This document shows positions 8,142 to 18,011 of a stretch of 64,000 nt of DNA, piece by piece. The stretch is from the NCBI GenBank assembly GCA_966424055.1, contig CBJLMB010000007.1, positions 1 to 64,000 of the forward strand. Direction: 5' to 3'. The notes beneath the pieces are model-generated. The model did no database searches and was not told where the DNA came from. It saw only the letters and a list, made by a program, of their open reading frames with translations. Origin of the DNA: Deminuibacter sp966424055. GTDB taxonomy: Bacteria; Bacteroidota; Bacteroidia; Chitinophagales; Chitinophagaceae. Numbering within the stretch: position 1 is the first letter of the stretch; the number at the start of each line of letters is the position of its first letter. Both the position numbers and the translations under genes were made by a program.

Positions 8142-11100
8142 ATGTATTCATCATATAAAATCAGCAATAACATGTTGAAAAGGTCAAACATGCCGCTAAA
8201 CGGCATTCTTAAAAAAAGTGTAATGGCCTTGTTGGTGATCTGTATCGCGGGCTGCACACAACTGTACGCACAGCAGGACACAGGGCTGCAGCTGCCCGCA
8301 GGTATCATAAAAGGAACAGTGACAGACGAAGACGGAAGAGCACTGAATGAAGTGAGCCTGCTTAATGAACGAACAGGTATCACCGTTCAAACCGCTGGCG
8401 ATGGCAGCTTTTCCCTGAAAGCAGCAAAAGGCGATATTATTACTATACAGCTGGAAGGGTTCGGTGTGAAACGCTGGAGCGTTACTGATAAAACAGTGTA
8501 CACGGTGCAATTAACCGAACAGGGATTGGCCGCTACCAAGAGTGCAGTATTACCTACAGGAGTACTGCCGGCAGATAGAGTAACGGCTGCTTATTCGGTG
8601 GTGTATAATAATGAACTGGTAAAATCACCTGTAACAGATATCACCAATGCACTGGCCGGAAGGCTTACCGGCTTGTATGTACTACAAGCCAATGGAACAC
8701 CCGGTGCCGATGGTGCAGCCATGACTTTGCGCGGACAAACACCCTTGCTGGTGATAGATGGTGTACCGCGTACATTTACCAATATCAACCCCAACGAAAT
8801 AGAAAGTATTACGGTGCTGAAAGATGCTATGGCCACCAACCTCTATGGTATGCGCGCATCCAACGGTGCCGTTGTTATCACTACACGTAAAGGCGTGGCA
8901 GGTAAACAGGTGATTTCATTCACTGCCCAGTATGGTCAGGAAAAACCGATCAGGAAACCTGCATTCCTGAATGCGTATGATTATGCCAGATTGTATAATG
9001 AAGCATTGCAGAATGATGGACTGGCACCTGTTTATTCCGATGCTGATTTGCAGGCATATAAAAACCACAGTGATCCCTACCGTTATCCTGATGTTGACTG
9101 GTATAGCAAAGTAACCCGCAACAATATGAGCCTGGCGCGCTATAGCCTGGATGTATCGGGTGGTGGCCAGTTTGCCCGTTATTTTATTGCAGCCGATCAT
9201 ATTGCGCAACAGGGTATTTTTACTACCAGTCCGGCCAATGCATACAATACCAATAATGATTTCAAGCAGTACAGCATCCGCTCTAATGTGGAGATGTACC
9301 TCAATAAAAAGCTGAAAGCTTACCTGAACGTTTATGGGGTGATAAAAAATGGTACAGCCCCTGGAGCAGGTGATACCACCGTACTGCGGAATATTTTGCG
9401 TACACCCAACAACGCCTACCCGGTATTTAATAAGGATTCCTCTTATGGTGGCAATGTTATACGGCAAAACAATATCTATGCGCAAACTGTGGGATCCGGT
9501 TATCTGTCTACTTATAACCGTACCATTTTTGCTGACCTGGGTGCCCGCCAGGAATTATCAGCGATCCTGGCGGGGCTATGGATAAAAGGATTGTTTTCGA
9601 TCAGTGCCGATTTGAGGGAGGTGATCGACCGCTCTAAAACCTTTGCTACTTTCCAGATGCAGACAGATGCTGCCGGTAACACCAGTTACCAACAGTTCGG
9701 TACCAATGGTACACAAAGCAATTCCGGTGGCGCCCGTTCTCAAAGCCGCAATGCATTTGTTCAGGGGATGCTGGGTTTTGATACCAGCTTGGGCAAACAT
9801 GCAATAGCAGCCAGGGCCATAGTGGGTAACCAGAGCTATCTTATCGGTGCTAACTTGCCGCTGACATACCGTACTTATGCCCTTAATGCCAGCTATATTT
9901 TCGATCATAAATACCAGCTTGAGCTGGGGCTTACAGAAAGCGGATCCAACGAATACCCCAAAGGGCATGACAAAGGATTTTTTCCCGCAGTGGCTGCCGC
10001 CTGGAATATCAGCAATGAACAATGGTTGCAGCACAGCAATACTTTTTCGCTGCTTCGCTTAAAAGCATCATATGGGCGTACCGGAAATGATAATATCGGC
10101 TATTACGATTACCAGAAAAACTATACGGCTACGGGCAGTTATACCATGGGTGCCAGCCCCAGTTCTATTGGTGCTGTACAGGAAGCCAGGCTTTACAATA
10201 GCATGCCGCGCTGGGAAAAAGCAGATAAGCTCAATATAGGTCTGGAAGCAGGATTACTGCGCAATCACCTGAACATCCAGCTGAATTATTTCTACGACAA
10301 ATATTCCGGCCTGATGCAAACACGTGGCCGGTCCATCGAAATGATCGGTTATAACTATCCCATGGAAAATATCGGCCGCAATAATTATTATGGCTTTGAA
10401 GCTTCTGTTCAATACCAGTCGCAGTTCAGGTATTTCAGTTATTATATCGGGGCTAACCTGAGCACCATGCAGTCTAAAGTAGTGTTTGCAGATGAGGTGG
10501 ACAGAAAATACAGTTATATGCGCCGCACAGGGCAGCCGGTAGGGCAATTATTCGGTTATGTGGCAGAGGGATTTTACCAGAATGCTGCCGATATCAGCAA
10601 ATATCCTGCAGTAGAAGGATACAAGCCTGTACCTGGTGATATACGGTATAAAGACCTGAACGGCGATGGCGTAATCAATCAATACGATCAAACAGTGATC
10701 GGCAATAAGTCGCCGCTTATTTTCGGTGGTTTGCAGGGTGGGCTTAGCTGGAAAGGTATCTCCTTCAGCTTCCTGCTGCAGGGCGCTGCCAACAGGAATG
10801 TGTATCTGTCCGGCATTTCTGAATGGGAGTTCCTGCCTGTAGCCGGTGCCAGTGGTGTGGGCTATGGACAGGCACAGCAGCTGCACCTGAACCGGTGGAC
10901 ACCTGAACAGGCGGCCACAGCTACTTATCCCAGGCTTACAGTAGGTGGTAATGTCAATAACCAGGCAGCTTCTTCTTTTTGGGTGCGCAATGGCAATTAC
11001 CTGCGACTGAAGAATATTGAAATAGCATACAGCTTCCCGCAGTCCCTGACCGGTAAAATAGGACTGAGCGGCGCGAGGTTGTTTGTAAATGCCTACAATC

Positions 11101-11204
11101 TTTTCACCATCAGTAAATCGATGAATGTAGATCCTGAAGCTGGTGCCTTTACTGATTTTCCCGTATTAAAAATGATCAATACCGGTGTGAACATCAAATT
11201 CTGA
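8142..11204 (+). CDS. SusC/RagA-type TonB-dependent outer-membrane transporter (first of locus A)
   Basis: This outer-membrane TonB-dependent receptor would import oligosaccharides or peptides with the SusD partner encoded next. After a signal peptide (hydrophobic run ending LYAQQ) come a carboxypeptidase-regulatory-like domain (about 50-135, IKGTVTDEDGRALNEV), a plug domain (about 150-255, TLRGQTPLLVIDGVPRT, NEIESITVLKDAMATNLYG, NGAVVITT) and a 22-strand barrel ending in ITKF-like residues NTGVNIKF. The usual VVxGYG sequence before the plug is replaced by an atypical AAYSVVYNNEL, so the TonB box is divergent. Internal ATGs at 8172 and 8190 are alternative starts. It is 36 bp upstream of its SusD gene. 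Confidence 0.97.
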   Translation: MYSSYKISNNMLKRSNMPLNGILKKSVMALLVICIAGCTQLYAQQDTGLQLPAGIIKGTVTDEDGRALNEVSLLNERTGITVQTAGDGSFSLKAAKGDIITIQLEGFGVKRWSVTDKTVYTVQLTEQGLAATKSAVLPTGVLPADRVTAAYSVVYNNELVKSPVTDITNALAGRLTGLYVLQANGTPGADGAAMTLRGQTPLLVIDGVPRTFTNINPNEIESITVLKDAMATNLYGMRASNGAVVITTRKGVAGKQVISFTAQYGQEKPIRKPAFLNAYDYARLYNEALQNDGLAPVYSDADLQAYKNHSDPYRYPDVDWYSKVTRNNMSLARYSLDVSGGGQFARYFIAADHIAQQGIFTTSPANAYNTNNDFKQYSIRSNVEMYLNKKLKAYLNVYGVIKNGTAPGAGDTTVLRNILRTPNNAYPVFNKDSSYGGNVIRQNNIYAQTVGSGYLSTYNRTIFADLGARQELSAILAGLWIKGLFSISADLREVIDRSKTFATFQMQTDAAGNTSYQQFGTNGTQSNSGGARSQSRNAFVQGMLGFDTSLGKHAIAARAIVGNQSYLIGANLPLTYRTYALNASYIFDHKYQLELGLTESGSNEYPKGHDKGFFPAVAAAWNISNEQWLQHSNTFSLLRLKASYGRTGNDNIGYYDYQKNYTATGSYTMGASPSSIGAVQEARLYNSMPRWEKADKLNIGLEAGLLRNHLNIQLNYFYDKYSGLMQTRGRSIEMIGYNYPMENIGRNNYYGFEASVQYQSQFRYFSYYIGANLSTMQSKVVFADEVDRKYSYMRRTGQPVGQLFGYVAEGFYQNAADISKYPAVEGYKPVPGDIRYKDLNGDGVINQYDQTVIGNKSPLIFGGLQGGLSWKGISFSFLLQGAANRNVYLSGISEWEFLPVAGASGVGYGQAQQLHLNRWTPEQAATATYPRLTVGGNVNNQAASSFWVRNGNYLRLKNIEIAYSFPQSLTGKIGLSGARLFVNAYNLFTISKSMNVDPEAGAFTDFPVLKMINTGVNIKF

Positions 11205-11240
11205 TGCGCATACCGCAGATGAACCATTAAAAGTGTTTGT

Positions 11241-12866
11241 ATGAATAAGATGTTTTTGCTGGCGCTGGCAGTTGTTGCCTGCCTGGCTGTTGCCTGTAAA
11301 AAAACAAATGAAGACCTGCCTTTGCAGCGGTTGCTGGATGATGATGTATTTGATCCGAAAGACAGCATCGGCTATTATGCAAGGGCCTACCAGATGAATA
11401 TTTATGCTGCCATGCCTAATAATTTCAGCGGGGTGAACAACTCTTCATTGCTGCTGGATGCAGGTAGTGATGATGCGATAGCCAGCACACCGAACAGCGT
11501 GGTGGAACAGTTTGTGAACGGGCGATGGAGTGCATGGAATCTGCCGGATAATGTATGGGGCCGTTACTACAGCGGCATCCGCATGGTGAATGTGTACCTG
11601 TCAAGAATTGGTGTGGTACCAATTGATCCTGTACTTAAATCGCAGTATAAAGCAGAATGCCGTTTCCTGCGCGCCCTGTTTTATTTTGAACTGGTGAAAC
11701 GCTGGGGTGGTGTTGCCCTGGTAGGCGACAAAGTGTTCTCGCTTGATGATAACCTGCAGCTGTCAAGGAACAGTTATGATGATTGTGTGCACTATATTAT
11801 GGCAGAATGCGATAGCATCAAAGGCCAGCTGAAAAAAGAAACGGATTTTACAGATGGGGACTGGGGGCGTATACCCCGCGGTGCTGCTTATGCACTGAAA
11901 GCAAAAACAATGTTGTATGCTGCCAGTCCCTGGCATGCAGCAGAAAGTTCTGTTAAATGGCAGGATGCCGCAGCTGCTGCTGCAGACCTGGTATCACTGG
12001 GATATTATACACTGGAGCCTTCTTTCGCTACGGTATTCAGTGCGCGGAAAAGCAGGGAGATCATCCTGGCATACCAGGCCGCCAACAACACCACACTGGA
12101 AACCAATTATGGCCCAACCGGGTTCTCCGGTACTGGTGTGGCATCGGGCATGATCAATCCTACACAGAACCTGGTGAATGCATTCGGTATGAAGAATGGC
12201 AAAGCCATCACAGATGCCGGGTCGGGTTATGATCCCGGTAATCCATATGCTAACCGTGACCCCAGGCTGGCACTCACGGTAATGGCCAATGGTACACCCT
12301 GGCTGGGCCGTACAGTGCAAACTTATACCGGCGGACTGGATTACAGCGGTACCAGAACTGGCTATTTTATGCGCAAGTTCCTGGGCAATTTTGCTACCGG
12401 GTCAGCTTACACAGCTATGACGCATAACCCCATTATATTCCGGTATGCTGAAATATTACTGGATTATGCAGAGGCCCTGAATGAAGCATCTGCCGCACCG
12501 CCTGAAGCCGCTTTTGCTGCGGTGGAACAGATAAGGCAACGCGCAGGACTATCTCCCTATACCTTATCCAGATCGCTGAACCAATCGCAGCTAAGAATGA
12601 TCATCCGCAATGAAAGAAGAACAGAGCTGGCTTTTGAAGAACAGCGGTTCTGGGACATACGACGATGGAAAATAGCCGATCAGCTGCTGAACAACCAGCC
12701 ACTTACAGGTGTCAGCATCACACAAAATGCCAACGGCAGCTTTGCCTACGATTTTAACCGGCCGGTGCTCAACACTGTATTTGATGCTGCTAAAATGTAC
12801 CTGTACCCTGTTCCGCAAACAGAGATAGATAAAAACAGGAACCTGAAACAAAACCCCAACTGGTAA
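11241..12866 (+). CDS. SusD/RagB-family surface lipoprotein (first of locus A)
   Basis: This is a glycan- or peptide-binding lipoprotein that caps the preceding SusC barrel. It has a signal peptide with lipobox AVAC (Cys19), TPR-like helices with AECRFLRALFYFELVKRWGGV, and the C-terminal SusD signature with RNERRTELAFEEQRFWDIRRWKIA followed by YLYPVPQTEIDKN. The 541-residue length is normal. The gene lies 36 bp after the SusC stop and 45 bp before the next SusC, which points to one transcript. Confidence 0.96.
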   Translation: MNKMFLLALAVVACLAVACKKTNEDLPLQRLLDDDVFDPKDSIGYYARAYQMNIYAAMPNNFSGVNNSSLLLDAGSDDAIASTPNSVVEQFVNGRWSAWNLPDNVWGRYYSGIRMVNVYLSRIGVVPIDPVLKSQYKAECRFLRALFYFELVKRWGGVALVGDKVFSLDDNLQLSRNSYDDCVHYIMAECDSIKGQLKKETDFTDGDWGRIPRGAAYALKAKTMLYAASPWHAAESSVKWQDAAAAAADLVSLGYYTLEPSFATVFSARKSREIILAYQAANNTTLETNYGPTGFSGTGVASGMINPTQNLVNAFGMKNGKAITDAGSGYDPGNPYANRDPRLALTVMANGTPWLGRTVQTYTGGLDYSGTRTGYFMRKFLGNFATGSAYTAMTHNPIIFRYAEILLDYAEALNEASAAPPEAAFAAVEQIRQRAGLSPYTLSRSLNQSQLRMIIRNERRTELAFEEQRFWDIRRWKIADQLLNNQPLTGVSITQNANGSFAYDFNRPVLNTVFDAAKMYLYPVPQTEIDKNRNLKQNPNW

Positions 12867-12911
12867 TACCAGCTGTTCAACCAAAGTATTTCACTGCTTA
12901 AAATAGTTACA

Positions 12912-15900
12912 ATGAATTCAGCTTTTTCCCATAACAAAACCCGGCACAATAGCGGCCCATGGTTGCCGCAGTACGGGCAAAGAACCTGTTGCCTGCTGTT
13001 GTTGCTGCTGCTGGGCTTATGTGCAAAAGCACAGCAGGTAAAAGGTACGGTGACCGATGGAACGGTGCCACTGGAAAATGTATCGGTTTTTGAAAAAGAC
13101 AATCCCTCGCATGGTGTACTGACAGATGAAAAAGGACATTATTCTATCCGCATCGCTCCCGGTAAAAACGTGGTGCTTGTTTTTTCAAATGTTGGTTTTA
13201 TTTCCCAGGCAATCACTGCGGACAGGGCCATTATTAACGTAGAGCTGGAACAGGAAAAAAAGAACCTTGATAATGTAGTGATCATCGGCTACGGCAAAAA
13301 GAAAAAGATCACGAATACCGGTGCAGTAAGTATGGTAACAGGAAGCGAGCTGCGGCAAAGCCCCTCTGCCAGTTTACAGAATGCACTTGTAGGAAGGCTG
13401 CCTGGTTTTTTTGCACAGCAGCGAAGCGGCCAGCCGGGTAAAGACGGCGCCGATTTCCAGATAAGAGGGGTAAGTACCTACAATGGCAGCAACAACTCGC
13501 CACTGATCGTGGTAGATGATATTGAAACACCTTATAGCCAGGTAAAAGACATCGACCCCAATGAAATTGAAAGTGTCTCTATTCTGAAAGATGCATCCAC
13601 AACAGCTGTATATGGCATCAAAGGCGCTAACGGTGTGGTGGTGATCACCACAAGAAGAGGAAAAAATGGTCCGCCTAAAATCAATTTCCGTACAGAGGCC
13701 GGTTTGCAGAGCCCTACACTTTATTTTAATTTTTTGCCATCGTACCAAAACCTGCTGCTGCTGCGCGAACAGTATATCAGTACGAATATCGATCCACTTA
13801 CACAGGGAACCAACCTGTTTACCGACGCCGATATTGCGCATTTTAAAAACCATGACGATCCTTACGGCCATCCTGATGTAGACTGGGTTAAAACCATCAC
13901 CCGCCCCAATGCCCTGCAGCTGCGCAACAATATTGATATCAGCGGTGGTACTAAAAAAGTAAAGTACTTTGTATCGGCAGGATATATTTACCAGAATGGT
14001 ATACTGAAAGATTTCAGCAAACCGGAAGGTTATACCAACAACTATTTTTACAAACGGTATAATTTCCGTTCCAACCTCGATGTGCAGGCCAGCCAGAACA
14101 CGAGCTTTCGTGTAGATCTATCAGGCCGCTTCGGTGAAACCAATGAACCCAATATTGATGATGCCAATATGACCGGTGGCGCCTGGCCTTTGTGGCGACA
14201 GCTGATGTCTGGTGTATTGGCAAATTATGGCTATCCCGTGTACAATGCTGACGGCAGTTATGGCGGCCGTATCGGTAAAGCCATCAACCCGGTGGGATTA
14301 TTGCGGTACGGAGGATACAAACGTTCCTACGACAATAATTTCAACCTCAATTTTACAGCTAACCAACAGCTCGGTTTTATCCTCAAAGGCCTTAGTGCGC
14401 GTGCAACACTGGCCTATAGCAGCTTGTACACCTATAACCGTAACCTTACACGGAACGATTTTCCTATGTATACTTACGATTCTCTGGCACAGAAATATGT
14501 ACTGGTCAATCTGAACCAGCAGCTGTACAGGGTACCCCAGTTCAGCTTTGCCTATACACCCGGGGGCAGTACAAAGATCATCAATACCCAGGCTGCCCTG
14601 AATTACAGCCGAAGTATTGCTGCTGTGCATCATGTAAGCGCCATGATCTTATACAACCAGAGCTCTACTATTGCACCGGATAATACGACTACTGTAAACA
14701 ACTATATACCCACCAATTACCGCGGCTTTGCGGGTAGGGTAGGATATGATTACAAAGCACGTTACCTGCTGGATTTCAATATGGGCTACAACGGGTCGGA
14801 CAGGTTTAAAGCAAAGAAAAAATACGATTTCTTCCCTGCGGTATCTGCCGGGTGGAATATCAGTGAAGAGCCTTTCTTCAAACGGAATATCCGCTTTATC
14901 GATAACCTTAAAATACGCGGCTCCTGGGGCATTGTGGGCAGCGATAATATTGGTGGCTACCAGTACTTGTATGCAGAGGTGTACAATAGTAGTACCACTG
15001 CCGGCGGGGGCTATTCATTTGGTCCCAATGCCAATTTACTGCCGGGCATAACACCGGGCAGCCTGGGCAATGACAATGTGCAGTGGGAAAAAGAAAAACA
15101 GAAAGACCTGGGTATTGAAATGAGCCTGTTCAACAGCCGTTTGCAGATAACAGCTGATTATTTTGACCGCTACCGTTATGATATACTTGATAAACCGAAA
15201 AGTATTCCCGGTTTTGCAGGGCTGGGATCTTCTCTTCCGGCGATGAACCTAGGCAAGGTAAGCAACAAAGGGTTTGAGCTGGAAATCTCCTACCGCGGCC
15301 ATATCGCAGCCCTGAATTATTTTGTTCGGGGAAATATTTCTTATGCCAAAAACAAAATAATCTTCCAGGATGAAGTGGCACCTAAATACCCCCAGCTGGC
15401 TGCCACCGGCAAACCGATAGGACAACAGTTTGGCTATGTATGGACAGGCAAGTTCTACAACGACCTGCTCGATGTGGATACCAGTGCCAAACCCGCAGGT
15501 GTGGTGATGCCCGGCGGATTGAAATATGTTGACTTCAATGGCGATAAAGTGATTGATGATGCCGATAAACGGGCGATAGGCAAACCCAATATCCCCACCA
15601 CTTATTATGGCTTCAGCCTGGGACTTTCTTATAAAGGACTTGATTTTTCCGTGCTGTTCCAGGGAACAAAAGGAAGCAGCTTTGTAACCGATATCTCTTC
15701 CTTTGGAAACAATACCAAAGCAATGGATGTGCACCTGGAAAGATGGACACCTGAAACAGCCGGCTATGCAGTAACACCGCGGTTAGGCAATGGCAACCTG
15801 TCGGGATTGGGTAGTTATATGTCTACTTTCTGGCTGCGTTCAGCAGATTATCTCCGCTTAAAAAATGTGGAGATCGGCTACACACTTCCAGCCCGTTTGG

Positions 15901-16079
15901 TTAAGCCGCTGCATCTTGAAAGTATCCGCTTTTATGCCAATGGCCTCAACCTGTACACCTGGTTTAAACTGAAAGTGTACAATATCGACCCGGAAAACAC
16001 TTCCGGTAACAATACCAATGCATTAAATACTTACCCGCAGCAGAAAGTATACAATTTCGGCGCCAGCGTTACATTTTAA
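12912..16079 (+). CDS. SusC/RagA-type TonB-dependent transporter (second of locus A)
   Basis: A second, clearly different SusC in the same operon. It has a signal peptide ending in AKAQQ (about residue 38), a short CarbopepD_reg_2 domain (about 38-110), a canonical VVIIGYGKKKK pre-plug segment, a plug domain with NEIESVSILKDASTTAVYG and NGVVVITTRRG, and a long barrel ending NFGASVTF. At 1055 residues it is of usual size. It ends one base before the ATG of its SusD partner. Two SusCD pairs in one operon suggest that two forms or sizes of the same target are imported. Confidence 0.97.
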   Translation: MNSAFSHNKTRHNSGPWLPQYGQRTCCLLLLLLLGLCAKAQQVKGTVTDGTVPLENVSVFEKDNPSHGVLTDEKGHYSIRIAPGKNVVLVFSNVGFISQAITADRAIINVELEQEKKNLDNVVIIGYGKKKKITNTGAVSMVTGSELRQSPSASLQNALVGRLPGFFAQQRSGQPGKDGADFQIRGVSTYNGSNNSPLIVVDDIETPYSQVKDIDPNEIESVSILKDASTTAVYGIKGANGVVVITTRRGKNGPPKINFRTEAGLQSPTLYFNFLPSYQNLLLLREQYISTNIDPLTQGTNLFTDADIAHFKNHDDPYGHPDVDWVKTITRPNALQLRNNIDISGGTKKVKYFVSAGYIYQNGILKDFSKPEGYTNNYFYKRYNFRSNLDVQASQNTSFRVDLSGRFGETNEPNIDDANMTGGAWPLWRQLMSGVLANYGYPVYNADGSYGGRIGKAINPVGLLRYGGYKRSYDNNFNLNFTANQQLGFILKGLSARATLAYSSLYTYNRNLTRNDFPMYTYDSLAQKYVLVNLNQQLYRVPQFSFAYTPGGSTKIINTQAALNYSRSIAAVHHVSAMILYNQSSTIAPDNTTTVNNYIPTNYRGFAGRVGYDYKARYLLDFNMGYNGSDRFKAKKKYDFFPAVSAGWNISEEPFFKRNIRFIDNLKIRGSWGIVGSDNIGGYQYLYAEVYNSSTTAGGGYSFGPNANLLPGITPGSLGNDNVQWEKEKQKDLGIEMSLFNSRLQITADYFDRYRYDILDKPKSIPGFAGLGSSLPAMNLGKVSNKGFELEISYRGHIAALNYFVRGNISYAKNKIIFQDEVAPKYPQLAATGKPIGQQFGYVWTGKFYNDLLDVDTSAKPAGVVMPGGLKYVDFNGDKVIDDADKRAIGKPNIPTTYYGFSLGLSYKGLDFSVLFQGTKGSSFVTDISSFGNNTKAMDVHLERWTPETAGYAVTPRLGNGNLSGLGSYMSTFWLRSADYLRLKNVEIGYTLPARLVKPLHLESIRFYANGLNLYTWFKLKVYNIDPENTSGNNTNALNTYPQQKVYNFGASVTF

Positions 16080-16080
16080 T

Positions 16081-17850
16081 ATGCTTAAACAACATGATAT
16101 GCGCAATCAATTCTCATTTATAATAGTGATACTGCTGATGAGCATGCTGACTATGTCAACTGCCTGTACCAAGAGCGGTGAAAAATTTCTCGACCAGAAA
16201 CAAACCGGTACACTGAATGAACAGCTGGTGTTTGCAGACAGTACCCTTACCATGAACTATCTCAATGGCCTGTATGCTGCATTGAGTGCATATGAAAAAC
16301 AAACCACACTGGTGAACTATGGAAGCCTGGCTGATGCCTGCGATGAAGGCGAACAGGTGTGGACAGGCACTTCAAACTATCCAGCAGCGCATAACCAGGG
16401 TGCGATTACCCCCACATATGCCTGGATCGTTAATGCATGGAAGACCTGGTTCACAGATATCCGTAATGCCAATATTTTTCTGAGAGATGTAAATAAATCG
16501 CCCTTGTCTGCACCGCTGAAAACCAGAGCCAGCGCGGAAGCCAGGACCCTGCGTGCCTGGTATTATTTTCAGCTGATACGTTATTATGGTGGTGTGCCGC
16601 TGATGGGCGATACGGTGTATACAGCAGAGAGCGCTATTTCGAAAGGCCGGAATTCTTTTGAGGAATGCATTAATTATATCAATGCTGAGCTGGATGCGGC
16701 AGCCAAAGACCTTCCATTAACTTCACTTCCGCAGGATTATGGACGCATCACCAAAGGCACTGCTTTATCTATCAAAGCCCGTGTGCTGCTCTATGCAGCC
16801 AGCCCCTGGATGAATGGCGGGTACGACGGCGCAGACGGCTTTGTTGCCACAGATGAACAAAAAAAATTACTGGGTTATCCCAGCTATGATGCTGCAAGAT
16901 GGAAGCTGGCAGCCGATGCGGCAAAAGCGGTGATGGACCTGGGGGTATATAGTTTGTATGAGGACAACAGCACAGCGCCGGGATACGGATTTTATAAGAT
17001 GTTCCTGATGCGGCAGAACAATGAAGCTATTTTCCAGTTGATGGTAAATGCCAACACCGCTTCAGATAATGCACGCCTCCTGGAAGTGTATTGGCTGCCA
17101 CCTTCAAGGAGTGGACAGGGAGGCAGTTTTCCCAGTCAGCAACTGGCCGATGCTTTCCCGATGAAGAACGGTAAATATATTACAGACCCCGCATCGGGCT
17201 ACGACCCCAAGAATCCCTATGTAAACCGAGATCCCAGGTTTTATTATACACTGATATACAATACCAGTCTTTTCCTTGACAAAGCCAGTAACACGCAAAA
17301 ACCGGTGTACACCTATTTCATGGCACCCTCCGATGGTTTTGGTACAACCGGGTACACGACCAGAACCGGTTATTATTGCCGTAAAATGTGTACCAATGAT
17401 ACTTATGGCAATACAGAACGTTGCATCCCTATAATCAGGTACGCTGAGATACTATTGAATTTTGCCGAAGCGCAGAATGAATATGCAGGCCCGGGCGCCG
17501 ATGTGTACAATGCAGTAGAAGCTGTACGCAGAAGGGCAGGGCTTAGTCCGTACCAATTACCCGGAGGACTGAGCAAAGAACAGATGCGCGACTATATATG
17601 GCGGGAACGGCAAACTGAGCTGGCTTATGAAAACACGCGCTTCTTTGATATCCGCAGGTGGAAAATAGCGCATAAACCAGATATCGTTGTGTTGAAAGGG
17701 ATCAAATGGGTAACGAATGGAAGTTCTTATACACGCAATGATGTGATAGCAGAAAACCGTGTTTTCCTGCATCCCGCCATGTATTATTTCCCGATACCGC
17801 AAACTGAAATAGGCTTGCAGGTAAAAATGGTACAAAACCCTGGCTGGTAA
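16081..17850 (+). CDS. SusD/RagB-family surface lipoprotein (second of locus A)
   Basis: The partner of the preceding SusC, starting one base after its stop codon. The lipoprotein signal ends MSTAC; ATG 16099 (MRNQF) would give a shorter, more usual signal peptide. The SusD fold is shown by RTLRAWYYFQLIRYYGGVPLM, by KARVLLYAASPW, and by the C-terminal RERQTELAYENTRFFDIRRWKIAH with YYFPIPQTEI. The 589-residue length is slightly longer than its locus neighbour. It is predicted to bind the substrate at the cell surface. Confidence 0.96.
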   Translation: MLKQHDMRNQFSFIIVILLMSMLTMSTACTKSGEKFLDQKQTGTLNEQLVFADSTLTMNYLNGLYAALSAYEKQTTLVNYGSLADACDEGEQVWTGTSNYPAAHNQGAITPTYAWIVNAWKTWFTDIRNANIFLRDVNKSPLSAPLKTRASAEARTLRAWYYFQLIRYYGGVPLMGDTVYTAESAISKGRNSFEECINYINAELDAAAKDLPLTSLPQDYGRITKGTALSIKARVLLYAASPWMNGGYDGADGFVATDEQKKLLGYPSYDAARWKLAADAAKAVMDLGVYSLYEDNSTAPGYGFYKMFLMRQNNEAIFQLMVNANTASDNARLLEVYWLPPSRSGQGGSFPSQQLADAFPMKNGKYITDPASGYDPKNPYVNRDPRFYYTLIYNTSLFLDKASNTQKPVYTYFMAPSDGFGTTGYTTRTGYYCRKMCTNDTYGNTERCIPIIRYAEILLNFAEAQNEYAGPGADVYNAVEAVRRRAGLSPYQLPGGLSKEQMRDYIWRERQTELAYENTRFFDIRRWKIAHKPDIVVLKGIKWVTNGSSYTRNDVIAENRVFLHPAMYYFPIPQTEIGLQVKMVQNPGW

Positions 17851-18011
17851 ATGCCGGTATGGTGTTGCTATAGCAATCCAGGTCGCGGATTACTGTCGGG
17901 GAAAAGGAATGAAAGAGGTCTTCTTTCCTGTGTTTTTGCGTATTCCGCGGGAAGCATTGTTATTAGTAGTCTGTTTAATCCTGCCCTGGATACCACTGCG
18001 TATAAATTAAA

